From the NCBI RefSeq assembly GCF_000346465.2, contig NC_034010.1, positions 29,986,787-30,050,786 of the forward strand: a stretch of DNA of 64,000 nucleotides. Reading direction: 5' to 3'. Origin of the DNA: Prunus persica. Taxonomy: Eukaryota; Streptophyta; Magnoliopsida; Rosales; Rosaceae. The notes under the pieces are model-generated. The model ran no database searches. It was not told the DNA's origin and saw only the letters and a program-made list of their open reading frames with translations. Positions 30,926 to 46,167 of this stretch are shown here, in pieces. Position 1 is the stretch's first letter. Each line of letters begins with the position of its first letter. The translations under genes were made by a program, and so were the position numbers.

Positions 30926-33327
30926 ATGGAGATGCCATCAAATGAGAATTCACAGCCCTTAATGAATTCTACCAGTGATGCTGATAATCAACATGAGACT
31001 ATTGTTCCTGATGGTTTAAATAATGCGTACGCTCTTCTTTCCCTAGACATTTTACTGTATATCCTACACGTTTTCTAATAACAAGGAAGTATATGAACCG
31101 TCTAGTGTGATGCAACTACCTAATTGTTGTAAATGGGAGCTTCTCTCACTGACTACTCGGCTGCTTCCCTACGCTGAATTATTTCAACATATTATACCAC
31201 AGTGATGCATTGTTTGTGAAGCTTTGTGCACTAACGGGCCTTTCTATCTAGTCAATACGCTTTTCAGTGATGTACATATTCTAGGGATCAGTAAATATTT
31301 TTTCCTTAAAATTGAGACCGTAGAAAAGGAAATTCACGTTCATGTTACTTATTTTTTGTTTCTGATTTCATATTAAGAAAGTGCTGTATTGAACTTGATA
31401 TTTTAGATATAAGGAGTCCAAGCATGAGGTTGCTGAAGAAGAAGTTAGAGGCATACTAGCAGTTATTGCATCCACCGGAAAATTTTGGTAAGCTGTTATT
31501 TTGGCGTGAAATTCTCTCATTTGTGTGTAGCATATTAATGTATTATTCTTGGTGCGTGTATGTGTGTGTTGTGTTTACTCTAGGTATGATGTACAAAAAG
31601 GTAACATTCGTAATCCATTTGTTTTTGCTTGGTATTTAAACTTTATTTATTTAATTATATCTCACAGGCATGATTGGGACAAATTAAAAAGCATGCTATC
31701 CTTTCAGCTGAAGCAGGTATGGGGAGGTATGCCAGCATGCGGGTCTTCCGCTATTTATGGTTGTCACTCACTTGCGTGCACACAAGCACTCTTAATAGAT
31801 GTGCATAATTGCATTCTAGTTCCAAGATTATGGTATTTATCTGTCTCTCTCACTCTCTTCCCCCTCTCTATTGCTCTTCTTCCTTGATTTATGAAGGTTC
31901 TGTCGGAGTATCCTGAGGGAAAAATGGCAGATGAGCAGCAAATTGCTTCTTTAGGAGAAACGTACCCAGAACTGGTGAAGAGGTTGGATGAAGGTATTCT
32001 CATTCCCCTGATCATATATGAAATCAGCTTAAGGGCGTGGAGCTGAAATTATATTTTAGTTTATGGTGTTAGGGTCTACAGTTTTATTGAATTTTCAGTT
32101 CCAATTTTTAATGGTAATTGCTTATAGTTTGTTTCTTCACTGCAGCTCTTAATAGTTTTACCGAAGGTCCTCCATTTACGCTTCAGAGGCTTTGCGAGGT
32201 GTTCACTTCACCTTTATATTATGTGTCATGCGTTACCTCTCTGCAGTATTCTTTATGATTGTGTCTTTCATCCCTTTGTCGACACTTTTCAAAGCTCCAT
32301 GCATTGAATTAGTTGGGTTGAATTTGTCTAACAACAGGTACCCTTTTTTTTTTTTTTTTTGGGGTCAAGTACAATAGGTACCTTTCTGAAACTGCTATTC
32401 TCTTCTTGCCCCCTCTTTTCACCCTTCTGTTCTCCTTAGAAGTTTGTTTCCCTATCATTTGTAACTGTAAAAATGGTGGCAATTGGATGTAGTTTTTATA
32501 ATTTAGGAGTAGTTTGCAGACCTTTAATGAGTGCTTGCATCTTTTTGCTTGTCTGATACGTTAATGCACTATTATTCCCTTGCTATGTTATAATATGTAT
32601 CACTTTACGAGATGTAATTTTGTATTGAAATTTTTGTTGAACAGATCCTTTTGGATGCACAAACCACCTATCCAAATCTCTCAAAGCTTGCTTTTGCACT
32701 AGAAAAGGTATAGTAATGAAGAACCTGATTCACTGTTTTCCATCCCAATGCATCTGATGTTGCTAAGAGCAACTTTAATGGGGGGATGTAAATGGTTACT
32801 TTATCTCCACCATTTACTCATCTTCCATCAGTTTAGTGGGTTTCTTCCTTAGTTGGAATGATATAAAGCTGCTCTAATGCTTCCCCTTAAGTGTTTGGGC
32901 AAAGAAAACTCTTGATTTAAGCTTATATATGCCAACCTTATTTTAACTAATACTAAAGTAGTCTACTTAAGTTCCAACTTACATATTTATTGTTTATATT
33001 TTCTTGAACTTTTTATTTGTAGCTTTACAACTTGCATTTTCTTTTTTGTAGAATCTATTGGTGACAACTATGCTGACCGTCTCAACTGATCCATATCCAC
33101 AACCCATGGTGCAAAATTCAGCTGAACCAAAGCAAGCAACTGAAGAACCTAAACTTCACTCAGATTCAGTGCAGAATGGGGTGGAATCTATGGTAGGTGA
33201 TAGGGATGAAGTTATGGCAGAGGTAGAACAAGCTGATATTGATGATGATATGACCATTGCCATAGAAGCTTTTGAAGATATAGTTGGATCATCAGAAACA
33301 AATTCAGTGCAGACCAATAATTCTTAG
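30926..33327 (+). CDS. PP4R2: Serine/threonine protein phosphatase 4 regulatory subunit 2 (PPP4R2 family)
   Basis: Seven exons: 30926-31026, 31407-31487, 31668-31716, 31897-31993, 32146-32198, 32645-32707, 33052-33327; 239 aa. All joins are in frame. The conserved PPP4R2 region covers about residues 45-155: RGILAVIASTGKFWHDWDKL, then LKRLDEAL-type and FTLQRLCEILLDAQTTYPNL blocks, then LAFALEKNLLVT. The C-terminal third is acidic and low-complexity. In animals and yeast R2 joins the PP4 catalytic subunit and R3 in a nuclear complex acting in DNA-damage recovery and splicing. In plants the PP4R2-like gene is small and poorly studied, so the role is by family. The length is short compared with animal PPP4R2 because the acidic tail is shorter. 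A leader intron upstream is likely. Confidence 0.88.
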
Positions 33328-33975
33328 CATTCCAGTGATGTAGTCGAGAGGCGTTAATCCAACAAAGCCCATTGGTTCACATGAGCAACTTGGTTGGATC
33401 ATTAAGTCTGGTACAGGGCTTGGTTAACCATCAAGTTAGCAGCATTAGTGAAAAGCCTGGATCCTGGTCACATAGATTCGGGAAGATTCTTATTCATATT
33501 TATGCCTAAATGATGTAACTATAAAATAGGGAGCATTGCATCGAGAATTATTGGCTGGCTTCTGTAGCTTTTAGAATTTTGCTGCTGCATTGTTACTCAC
33601 AGGTCATTGATACTTGGCTTGCTTGATTTTGCATTTTGAAATAAATGTCTTTTCCAATTTTTATGTTCTGAATTCAGAACGTCACGCTTAATGCGCCTAT
33701 TTCGGAATCCGTCTTTTTTGGACTGAAAGCGGAAAGGGTGAGTAGAACGGTAGCGAAAACTAAACCTTCCTCCTTTGGCCTAGCGTGCACTTGTTCAAAT
33801 TCGCTGTTCTGTTATTAAAGGAGAAATTATTTTGCAACAACTCGAGAAACTCCGGGGATTGACGATACTAAATAAAGGAAATGGGTAGAATATGGAATTA
33901 TTGCATTGCTTTATATGGGGTAAAGATCAAAACTTGAGTGTTGGAACCAAACAAGAAAAGAAAAGCCCTGGAAGT
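33328..33975. other. PP4R2 3' UTR and spacer
   Basis: It contains the PP4R2 3' UTR, up to roughly 33670, and short spacer before the LTR-like block. No gene is seen. Confidence 0.5.
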
Positions 33976-33979
33976 GTTA

Positions 33980-34450
33980 TAAAATGAACTGGAATATGTG
34001 TGAATATTGAGCTGCACGTAAAGTAGATGAAACACAGTATTTAACGAGGTTCGGCTATGCCTACGTCCTCGGAGAGCAGCAATAGTAACTTTTCCACTAT
34101 ATAAAATAATAGGGCTACAACTTTAGTGTTTACAATATGTGTGGCTCACTGAATTTTCTCTCTTGGAGAATTTCTCCCTGCTCTCTTTCCTCTCCACTCA
34201 CTCACTCTCTTTCTTCCTTCTCTTCCTCTTCTCTAAGCACCCTCTTCTACTTATGGAGGTATCTATTTATAGGCCAAAGACATTGGCTGTTCACTTCACA
34301 AGTATTTGGCTTCACTCGAATAATTGGCAGACAAGCATCATTAATATTATTCAATCAATTGGGTAGTGGGGCTTGCCATTTTGGGATCTCCATTGTTGAC
34401 TTTACAACAGGAAGTTTGATATTTAACAGCATGACTTTCATGGAAATATA
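33980..34450 (+). mobile_element. LTR/TRIM-like retroelement fragment
   Basis: The stretch AACGAGGTTCGGCTATGCCT followed by ACGTCCTCGG (around 34039-34070) resembles a motif widespread in LTRs of plant TRIM and small copia-type elements. It is followed by a pyrimidine-rich tract and a CTATTTATAGGCC TATA-like box (34263-34275), as in such LTRs. A second LTR, primer-binding site or polypurine tract was not found, so it may be a solo LTR or a partial copy. Boundaries are approximate. Confidence 0.5.
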
Positions 34451-34730
34451 CATATTTATCAGAACGATTAGCTTTTTTTGTATTAAATCAGAACGACTTA
34501 TATATCGGAGAGAATAACATTCAATTAAAAATTATTTTTAAAAAGAAAAAACAAGTACGTTGTATCGTAGCCAGATTTTTACTTTCTTTTTTTGGTGTAA
34601 AATTTGTCATATTTACAGTAAGTAGCTGTTCCATTTCATCCTGAAAGAAATCAATAGCAGACCAAAAAATTAAAATTGTTTGGCTCTACTCAAATAACAG
34701 TTTCTTTCTTCCCTCTTTCCAAATTTCTTG
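34451..34730. other. Spacer and RSH 3' UTR
   Basis: AT-rich sequence after the LTR-like block; the right part is the 3' UTR of the minus-strand RSH gene. Confidence 0.5.
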
Positions 34731-37700
34731 TTATGCTCTAACTTCAACCACGTCACCATCTGTGAGCTTGGTATTGGGTAAGACCAGTTGACCGTTAACC
34801 CAGACCAGTTTTCCCTCCAGTCCTACTCTTCTAGCAGCATCTGCAGCTGTGCTGCCAGTTCTCAACCTCATGATGTCACCATTGGGCAAACATATAATCA
34901 CCACTTCCCCAGGGACGACAGAAGCAGGACTGCCCTGAAACTTTTCACTTTGCTTTGCTTGTCCAAGACTTGCTTCTGAGCGTAGCTGCTCTTCCCACCG
35001 TAGCATTGTCCTTAACAACCGCACCTTGAATTTGAAAGCAGGCATTAATTAATTAGCATTTGCCCTGTCTGTCTTGTGTGTCTACTATTTAGCAATACTA
35101 AGAGAGAGACTACCACATCCAAAATCACACTACAAGCAAGCCATGCAATTCAATGACTGCAGCAGTAGGTCATCTAGGAGCCATGATTAATAGATCATAA
35201 CTATGGAATGAAGCAATAAGGCTATCATGCTCGAAAGCAAACACAAAGCAAATTTAAGCAAGAAAATTTCAACAAACTGGTCATTAACAAAATGGGCTTC
35301 ACAATGGCAAGGTCACAGGCAAACCTTGTTATTGATGCTAGTTTCCATGGAAGTTGATGCAGCTGAGGTAAACCTTGGTGTCGATGTAATATCATCAAGC
35401 TGTCTTCCATCAAAAACAGCAGAAACAACAGCCCAATATTCAGATTCTTCTTGATCCGTCAAATCAATGACCTGAATGAAGGTTGGCAACAATCGCCCAA
35501 ACTGGTCTTGCTGCACAAGGAAGCAGTATTTAACCTAATTGTGGATTTCTGGTGTCCTTGTATGCTTCAGTCTGAATCATTTCACATTGTTGACATTCAT
35601 ACACTCTCTGGGTCTCTCAGGCTGCTATATATGTTTTTGAATTTTCTCTCTAATTCTGAACATACAATTACAATTTCATTTTGAGATCATCTGTGTGGCC
35701 TACAGATCTCAGGAAGTACATGTTAAACATACCTTGTGGTACATACCATCTCGACAGAGTGCATATTTCTCTAGGCAAGTGCGCCAATCCCCGTGTCCTG
35801 GTTCACACCACCACTCATCAGTCACCTGGAATATGAAGTCAAAGAAAATAGGGTAACTTGTTACTTGAAGGAGCATAATGGAACTCAATTAGGAGATACT
35901 TTGAAATTTTTTGTAATTTCTCTGCAAATAAAGAAAGGAAGGGGACACAGGCAAGGATGATGATGATTTGTAGACTAAGAAAGCTTGGAGGCAGGTCAAC
36001 TTCAAGTGACAAACTATCTTTAGATTTCAACCTCTTTCCATGAATGAAGCTTTAGATTAATTACACTATGGAATCAATGAATGAAGTTTTAGATTAACTA
36101 CACTACGGAATCAATATGTGAAGTAAAGCAAGCCAACCTTCTTGTACAGCCTCGCATAGGCTTCCCACCGTTTTATTTGGAAAGGAGATTTTCTATCAGC
36201 TACTGCTTCAGAAGCTGCCAGTCCAAAGCTCACTGCAACGAGCAATTCCCTTCCATCTTTGTCTACTCTGCAATGTCAAGTTTAACACAAATCTTAGTGA
36301 TTGGCATGTTCGTAGAGCAATTTATGCAAATTAGACATCAAGTAGTTATATACCTAATGATAACAGCAGCAAGAAGATGACTTCCTTGCACTCTAAGGAC
36401 CGGATGCCCAATTTTCAACAAACTATACTTCTGAAACAAATCATCTACTGTAGAATTTTGGTCCTCCATATTTGTGGAGAAAAAGGATGACGCATCTATT
36501 TCAGATTCATCTGTGCTATTTATGTTAGACAATTTGTTTCCAGTTTCTTTATAAAGCCAATGTGCTGCAAGTCCATGTTCAGCATACTCGTGCATCCTCT
36601 GCATAATATGAAATGAAATTTACGAGTGTCAGCTAAACTTTAAAAACAAACGGTAGCAAGTAATTCTGATCTCCTTTAAATTTGGAAGAAGTTTGGCACC
36701 TGTGTTCGTATTTGAACTTCCAAAGGTGATCTGTCAGGACCTTGTACAGCAGTGTGCAGAGACTGCAGATGGGGATTTGCAGTTAAGATATGAAAAGTGC
36801 CCTCTGATAAAGTTACAAAACATATACATTACAAAATACATATAAAACCTATATCACATTCAGTTGGAACAGTCCAAAAATGGCTCAAGAGTTGGGGATA
36901 TTAGAAATTGAGAAGAATGGAGTGAAATCATTTAAAAGGACCTTCCAAAAATATGGAATCATGAACAGGAAAATCTGACCTGATAGCCGCTGGGCTTTGG
37001 ATTGATAATGTAATCATCAAACTCACCATCAATCGGGGTCCAATGTCTGCACATTAGAAATTATATAAGTCAATCTGCCTATGTATATATATAGTCCCCT
37101 TCTATTGAGGGATCCCCTACAATAATTTTATATATACAGTCCCCTTCTATTGGAAATCAGTCTGTTATCTTTCTGAGTCTGGAAAAAGAAAGTTGCGCTA
37201 CAGATAAACTTGTGGCAAAATAGTCATATAAATAGTCAATTCATTAAGTTACTGACAGCAAGAGTTTCACGTTACCCAAATTTGAACATACACGCCATCA
37301 TATAAATGCATAAAACTACCATTCCGTCACATCTATCACAAACTATCGCTTACCCTAGATCCCAAAATAAATAAATGAAAGTAAAGAAATAGGAGGGTGA
37401 TACAAAAATAGAAGATCAGTGCAATTTGATTTACTTGTGTACAATGTCGAGAAGATTGTAGCAACACTGGACGGCAGGTCCATGCAAAGTTCCTTTCTTG
37501 TCTCCAACGACTACCCTTAATGCACGGGCATCATAAACTTTATTGATGCTGACATCTTTCCGCTTCATCTAAAACAAGTGCAGATACAAACGTAATGTTT
37601 CAAAAACTTGCAAAGGAATACTACACAAGGGCCTATCTTGAAATAACTGCTATAAACATCAAATCAAGCACAGAAGCCCTCAAACATATTAAACTGTGAA

Positions 37701-40700
37701 GTGCATTACCTTGGTGTAGATGCTATACAAACTTTTTAGACGGCTGGATAAAGTTACTTCCATTCCTGGAACATAACTGAAAACATAACACGGCGAGAAC
37801 ACTTAACATTGACCAACTGACACAATAAGGCTATTATAAAAATTGTATGACGACATATATGTTTGTTTGTGTGTATATATAATTGTAAAACTGCAAGCAG
37901 CGAAGGAAAAGCGGAAAGAAAGAACATACGAAGTTGATATGATCAACTCCTGCTCGAGTGCCTCCTCACAAATTACCAAAGATGCTAAAGCAATTCCAGC
38001 ATCTTGCACAACCTTTGGTCTTGTGCGAGGCTCCAAACCTTGTCCTAGAGTATTGAGAAATTTAGATCGTTTAGTCCGATCTAACAATACATCAAATGGC
38101 ACTACAGCTTCCAAAAGATCCTGAAAAATATATAAAACAGAAGTTTCTAAGCAGTGACTTTAATTTGAACTATAATCCTCATTCTTTTAGTGTCGATTTC
38201 TACAATCTCAGGATACAGCATTCAGACAGAAGCATAAAAAGACAAAAAGAAATCCTCGTAAATGCTTGCCTTCATGGTTGTGACATCTTCATCAACTGCT
38301 ATGGACCCTTCATTGTCAGATATTGAGCTTTTTTCATTTAAGGGCAGCGAGCTGGATATTCTTTTTGAATTTCCTACTTTGCTGCTATGGCTCCACATCA
38401 ATGCTAGATCAGCTCTCATTTTCTTAAACATTTGAGGCTGCTTATACAAGGAAGATTAGAACATACTATTGAAGAAGGAACTACAAATGCTCATATAGCA
38501 AGGTACATTTGGGTGCAATACAACATACTGGTTTTTGGTAATGGCCAAATAGTAATAAATTTAATAAAAACAAAATTCACTGCATGTTTCTTTTCAGACA
38601 TTTGTACAACTAATTGAACAGCTTGAATCACTCAATGGGATAAGGTTCATCCAAATTATATCATATTAACCTTTAATAGAACCATATTTCCACCTCTTCT
38701 TTAATTTAGGTACTTAAAGCTTCGCAACTGCATTTTCTAAGTAGCCAAAAAATGCTTAGAAACTACCTGATGCTTTATTGAAACTATATCCACAATGTCC
38801 ATTGTTTTGCTCTTTTCTTTACTTACACAGTCATTTAAGTCCTGTCTCCCAAATGGCATCATACTAATGTGTTTCCTGCACTAGTTTCTTCACAACGTCT
38901 GAAAATTATTCTTGATGTAATCATCTAATCTCCATTTTTGGGTCTTTGTACACTCAGAAAATAAGCAATTGGATTTCAACTCTTCAAGGAAAAACTTAAA
39001 ACTATGATTTTCTTGCTTAATGTATCAAAATTCCCACAACTGACTTATTAGAAGCAGTTTTATCAGATATTTAGATCTTCTATGACAACCAAAAAATTGT
39101 GAGCAGACCTGAAGAACAGCAAAGCACAGATCTTCCAGTTCAGCTTTCATTGCCCACAAACCCAATCTGGAAGCTAGTGAGCACCAAATTACCAAGGTCT
39201 CTTTTGCAACAGCTTGAGCCTTTGTCAGTGGGAGAGCATAACTGTAAAAAAAAGTTTCATCTAGGAGCGTAACCCATCGGCTAGTATTATGAGCCTAAAA
39301 CTTCATAGTGAAGAAGACAAGAAAATTCCAAGCAACCAACAAAACAATAATATGATTATCTTTATCAGCTAAAGTTGGTCACTTGTTGCTAAGGGGGCAT
39401 TATTTATAGTACCACGTTACCAAAAAAAGTTTCTGTTAGTTGGCCATGTCCCAACAAACATTTCCATGCAATCAATAACTGAAGGATAATAGGATAAACA
39501 TGTTCTGTGTTTATATATTATTTAGAATCTTCAAGAGAAGGCAGAAATATTTCATTACAATTTAGTGTTTGTGCGCATTTCAGAGTCAAAACTAGTCTTG
39601 AAAAAAGAAATCAAAATTGAGGAATTAAAAGAAAGTGATAACAATATAAACTTATAATATCAATGTAAGTTTAGAGTCAGTACATTGTTCTCATATTGTG
39701 AAGGCGATCTGCAAGCTTTATAAGCACTACACGTGGATCATCAACCATGCCCAAGAGCATGACTCGTAAATTATTTGCCTGATAGATGAAGAATGCAAGC
39801 ATGAGATATGGAAAACTGAAGCAGCAAAAAACTGGTGCTCATATGATGATCATCTTTAAGAATAAAACACATCAAGTTAATCTTTTATTATGACCTTATG
39901 CTTGATTCAGTTGAATTTGATACAACTAAGTGCCCGTCGTATCCACATAATTGCTTTAATGGAAAATCACTACATAAAAAGTCATATTTATGCACAAAAG
40001 TAATAATGCTTAGATATTTAAAGTGTAAGCGAGCACTAAGAAACACATAAAATTACATGAAGATTGAGACATAACAAAAATCTAAAATTATTCTTCAGTA
40101 ATGATTAATTGTATTTATAATATAATTTTCCATTACTTTCTTATTACATCTCAGGTTTCAAGTAATTGTAGCATGGCTGATTCTATATTATGATGTAGAA
40201 TATAAGTCCTACCTCCTCATGACCAAGCCTGCCCTGGTTCAAATTTATCCTGCGGTGTCTCCGTAAAAGCTTCAAGAATGCAACAGTTGATTAGAATTTG
40301 TATGTCTATAACTTTCTCATTGAAATAATATCTGCACCATTCTTTCCTATCCCTCACATTTCACAGATGAATGTGTCACCGTTTGACATCAGTTGAAGGC
40401 AGAATACCAAGAAAAGAAAACCAGATTACATAACCGGTGTATAATATTAATACCTGATTTATGTAACTTAACCTGGAAACACCAGCTACCAGCCTAGCTA
40501 CATCATCACCAAACTCCTCTTCTATGTGGGGGAAACTTTCACACGTATCATCAACCACATCATGGAGAATCCCGGCCACAACTGTCTCAACAGCCTGCAG
40601 CAAACTTTTAAGTTTTGATGGAATTAATGAAATGCAAATTTGTTCTTCAGCAGTACAAGGGTTTTGCTGATTTGGTAAAAGTAAGGGGTGATAAATAAGA

Positions 40701-41433
40701 AAGATGCATACTCGTTGGCCACTTGAGGGAACCAGCATGGCTAGGATTCTTCCTGTATGGATACAGTGGACTAAATAAGGGTCTCCTGTTCTGCGTAGCT
40801 GACCGTGGTGAGCTTTCTTAGCAAATGCAATAGCCTTTTGCACCTGCCTTCACAGTTCACACACACATTGTTTTAGTGGAATTGCAGAGCAATAATCAAA
40901 TTGTATTTGTATGTATTGAAGCAAGCAGATAATGAAAAATGGCAAACCTTTGGATCATTAAATATGGGATATCCAGTCACGTCTACTCCCTCCACTACAT
41001 CAGAACCTGCACCATTAAAAAAGGAATCAAGTTTAAGCATAGCTCCTCCTATGAAATGAAGTAATTGCTATTATCAGAATTCACGGGGTTCAAAAGCGCA
41101 AATTTCTTGACCTGGCTGTGCTTCCATTTTGGGCCACAAGAAATCGACTTTAGTGGAAAGACAAGCTCCGGAGGCGATGGCGAGGGCGGTGACGGCGACC
41201 TGAGTGATGGTGGAGGTGACGGCCCCGTGGAGAGAGCCAGAGCCGGAGGCAGCCGCCGCAGCGGCGATGACGTTGGCAGAGGTGAAGACGGAGCTGAGGG
41301 ACGATGAGACTGCCAAGTTGGGTGCAATTTGGTCCAAAACACATCGGAATTTGGGGGAGCTGCGGAGGTGGAGACGGTGAAACTTGTGGGCTAACATGGT
41401 GTTGGTGTTGGTGGAGGAGCTTTGGCATGTCAT
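34731..41433 (-). CDS. Plastid RelA/SpoT homologue (RSH), (p)ppGpp synthetase/hydrolase family
   Basis: Exons in coding order: 41433-41112, 41006-40948, 40843-40712, 40594-40454, 40269-40213, 39778-39684, 39241-39109, 38437-38270, 38120-37930, 37776-37710, 37568-37435, 37046-36980, 36762-36700, 36598-36354, 36267-36138, 35825-35733, 35510-35325, 35024-34731; 858 aa. The Ser/Thr-rich N-terminus with few acids looks like a chloroplast transit peptide. The HD hydrolase core follows: [36 protein letters not shown]. The synthetase part (about 435-600) has [36 protein letters not shown] and [24 protein letters not shown] domain (about 797-858) ends the protein; no ACT domain follows. Ser replaces the usual Gly before the R-x-K of the synthetase and Ser replaces Asn in KPNGY, so synthesis may be weak while hydrolysis is retained. 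The paralogue (RSH1 or other) is not settled. Intron 8 has a GC donor. Confidence 0.9.
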
Positions 41434-43051
41434 GGCTCATCAGGAGCTTTGCTTGGTTTGTGGATCATGTGGTAGTTAACTTAATAATGCGAGCGAACGC
41501 CAAATGGAAAAAAAAAAAAAAAAAAACTAAAATAAATAAATAATATCACCAAATTATTATCATTTTAAAAATAAAATAAATAAAGATTCAAACAAAAAAA
41601 AACACATATACAGAGGAATCTCTCAAATAAATTTATTTGAGGGACATCGTTATAGGGCTTATTCCGTATTGTGTTTTACTAATAAAAGTCTATTTTATAG
41701 ATACTCATTCAAAGATCATCTTTATAAAAAATCATTTGAATCCGATATCATTTGACCACTCAATTAAATTATTAAAATTTAATTTAACCACTTAATTCAA
41801 TTATTAAAATTTTAGTACTTTCTTGAAGTACTGTGCTAATTGATTTTGTACGACATAATTGAATATCGAAATGGTTTCCAATTTGTCTAATTTTTTTGCG
41901 AGGATGATCAATGAATGTGACTTAAAAAATAGATAAATTGAATTATTGAAAAAAAATCGTAAGAGATCCTAAAGAATTTCCCTCAAATAATTTATTTGAG
42001 AAATTCCTTTATATATATATCGCCAAAAATAAACACACATATAAGTAATTGTAAATGTGTGGTCAGGCAACCGCCAACAGCCAAGTCCTCTCTTTCTAAT
42101 TCTCCGTTAAGGGAGACAAGTGACCGTTACATAATTCGACGGTGGGCGTGGGCTGGCCTAGCCGTTAAAAAGATAAGTCTCTCTTGCGCTTGTCTTAAAC
42201 GCTGACACGTGGAATTGGGTCCCTTCAGCTGCTTTGCGTATCTTTTTCTTCTCTCAAATTTTCGTGGTGAGCTACAAATGGGCTCAAAAGAAATACAACC
42301 ATAATTTTTTTTATTATTTTTCAGCACCTTTTTCGGGTAAACATAAAAAATAAAAAGATGTTCTCAAACATCCAATAGATTTAAGCTTAATCTTTCAAAC
42401 GCTAATCAACGCCAACAGAGTTTAAAATTTAGATACTGTTTTTTTGTTGCCAAAGTTAGGAAGGAGAGGTGGGAAACTCACACACACGGTGCCACAGGAC
42501 TTGAACCCAGCATCATTTGAAAGCACACCAAAGGCCTAAGCCATTCCAACTAACACCCCATTGGTAAATTTAGATATGGTTTTCAATCCAACCCCAAGAA
42601 GTGGGCACCTGTGGCTCGTGGAGCAGAAGAAACTTGCATGTGGATTAAAATCTAAAATACACTTGGGGTCAATCATCTACAAATACGCAAAAGAAATTTT
42701 CAAGAGACATCCAAATCATACATAATCTTCAGCAAATATTCATCAATTTCACAACCTGCTCATCTGCTGTTCTTCAATATACATTGGATTAAGTGTCATG
42801 TCTGAATGTGAAGTCTTGGAGTAAGCACTGATTAAACTTCACCATCTTTAGAAAAACTCAAAAGGAAAAGAAAAAGCTGATTACAGTCCAGGGAGATTTG
42901 GATGCACAAATAACCAACTCTTCAGCATTATCAAATGACCAGCCCCAAGAATCCTAATAAACCTGCAGAAGAGACAAAGAACAAACATAATTAAACGGCC
43001 TGCCATTTAGTTGGTAAGACATAAGCAGGTAAAAAGTCTCAACCTCGAGTA
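41434..43051. other. RSH promoter, spacer and ARFB1 3' UTR
   Basis: The left part is the RSH upstream region, AT-rich with A-runs. The stretch at 42480-42560 has a TTGAACCC-type motif often found in dispersed plant repeats; I could not assign it. The right end is the 3' UTR of the minus-strand ARF gene. No gene is supported. Confidence 0.5.
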
Positions 43052-45305
<2,254 letters not shown>

Positions 45306-45790
45306 GACGGCAAGCAAAATACTTGAACAAGAGAAAAAGAAAAGCTCGATCTCTTTCTTCCTTTCTTTCTCTCTCTGTGTCTGTGTGGGTGTCGAAGTGA
45401 TTGTGAACTTCACGAGCTCATCGACTAATAAGAAAGAGAAATCAGCTGAGTTATGATTTGATGGATCGATTGGGGTTGGGTTGATCGATATTTAGAGAGA
45501 GAAACAACCACCCGCGTGATGTGTGAGAGAAAGAAATAAAAATCAGAAACAAAGGTAGCGTTTTTCTTTCTTTTCTGCTAAGACTAAAACGAACCTGAAT
45601 TTTTATTTTTATTTTTTATTTTATTTTATTTTATGAAACAAAAACAAAAAAGGAAAAGAAAGAAGAAAGTAAATTGGGGAGGAATTAGAATATTGGGTGT
45701 TTCTTTCATTTCTTTTTCACTCCTCAGCTCAGTCAGAATTGACATTTAGTGGTGGAGTTTGTTTTGGTGGGCCCATATTGAATGGGCTGG

Positions 45791-45825
45791 TACTGGGTAC
45801 TGGGTACTGGGTACTGGGTACTGGG
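45791..45825 (+). repeat. TACTGGG x5 tandem repeat
   Basis: Five perfect 7-bp units lie about 340-380 bp upstream of the glucosyltransferase start. Confidence 0.95.
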
Positions 45826-45909
45826 TTGGCAGGCGGGCTGAATTGGGCTTAGAAGAGACAGCCCAAAAAAGAAGAAGTGGCCTGGCCTCGTGGGCGTGGC
45901 GGGGGTTAT

Positions 45910-45915
45910 CACGTG
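45910..45915 (+). promoter_or_regulatory. G-box CACGTG
   Basis: A palindromic bHLH/bZIP site lies about 255 bp upstream of the glucosyltransferase ATG. G-boxes in anthocyanin genes are bound by bHLH partners of MYB and by HY5; use here is inferred. Confidence 0.5.
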
Positions 45916-46092
45916 CATTGTTCATCTTCAAAGGAGGCTAAGCAGCCAGTCTCTCTAGAGTCATGTTTGTGTTCCATTCCATGAAGAAGAGTAGAGGAAA
46001 TAATAATAATAATATGAATGATAGGCTGATTTTCTGGTGAGTTGAGCATTGTCTTGTGACAACCCCCACTCCTTTGCCACTATCACTATACC

Positions 46093-46100
46093 TATATAAA
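46093..46100 (+). promoter_or_regulatory. TATA box of the glucosyltransferase gene
   Basis: TATATAAA lies 75 bp before the ATG at 46168, which implies a leader of about 40 nt. Confidence 0.7.
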
Positions 46101-46167
46101 ATCCAATCCAATCTCATCCAAATCCCTCCTCATCCCACTCCAATTAGTCTTATTAGCTCATACATAT

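Larger units (their letters stand above)
45306..46167. promoter_or_regulatory. Divergent ARFB1 / UGT78 intergenic promoter region
   Basis: The two start codons face away from each other across about 860 bp. Sites seen include five TACTGGG units (45791-45825), a G-box CACGTG (45910-45915) and a TATA box (46093-46100) for the glucosyltransferase. The ARF side is T/A-rich. Whether the two genes share control is not shown by the sequence. Confidence 0.6.

Noticed and set aside
42480..42560. TTGAACCC-containing stretch resembling part of a tRNA T-arm
   Set aside because: No cloverleaf or anticodon stem can be formed around it. It looks like a dispersed plant repeat.
45791..45825. Regular short repeats considered as a CRISPR array
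   Set aside because: Units are 7 bp, directly adjacent without spacers, in a plant nuclear genome.
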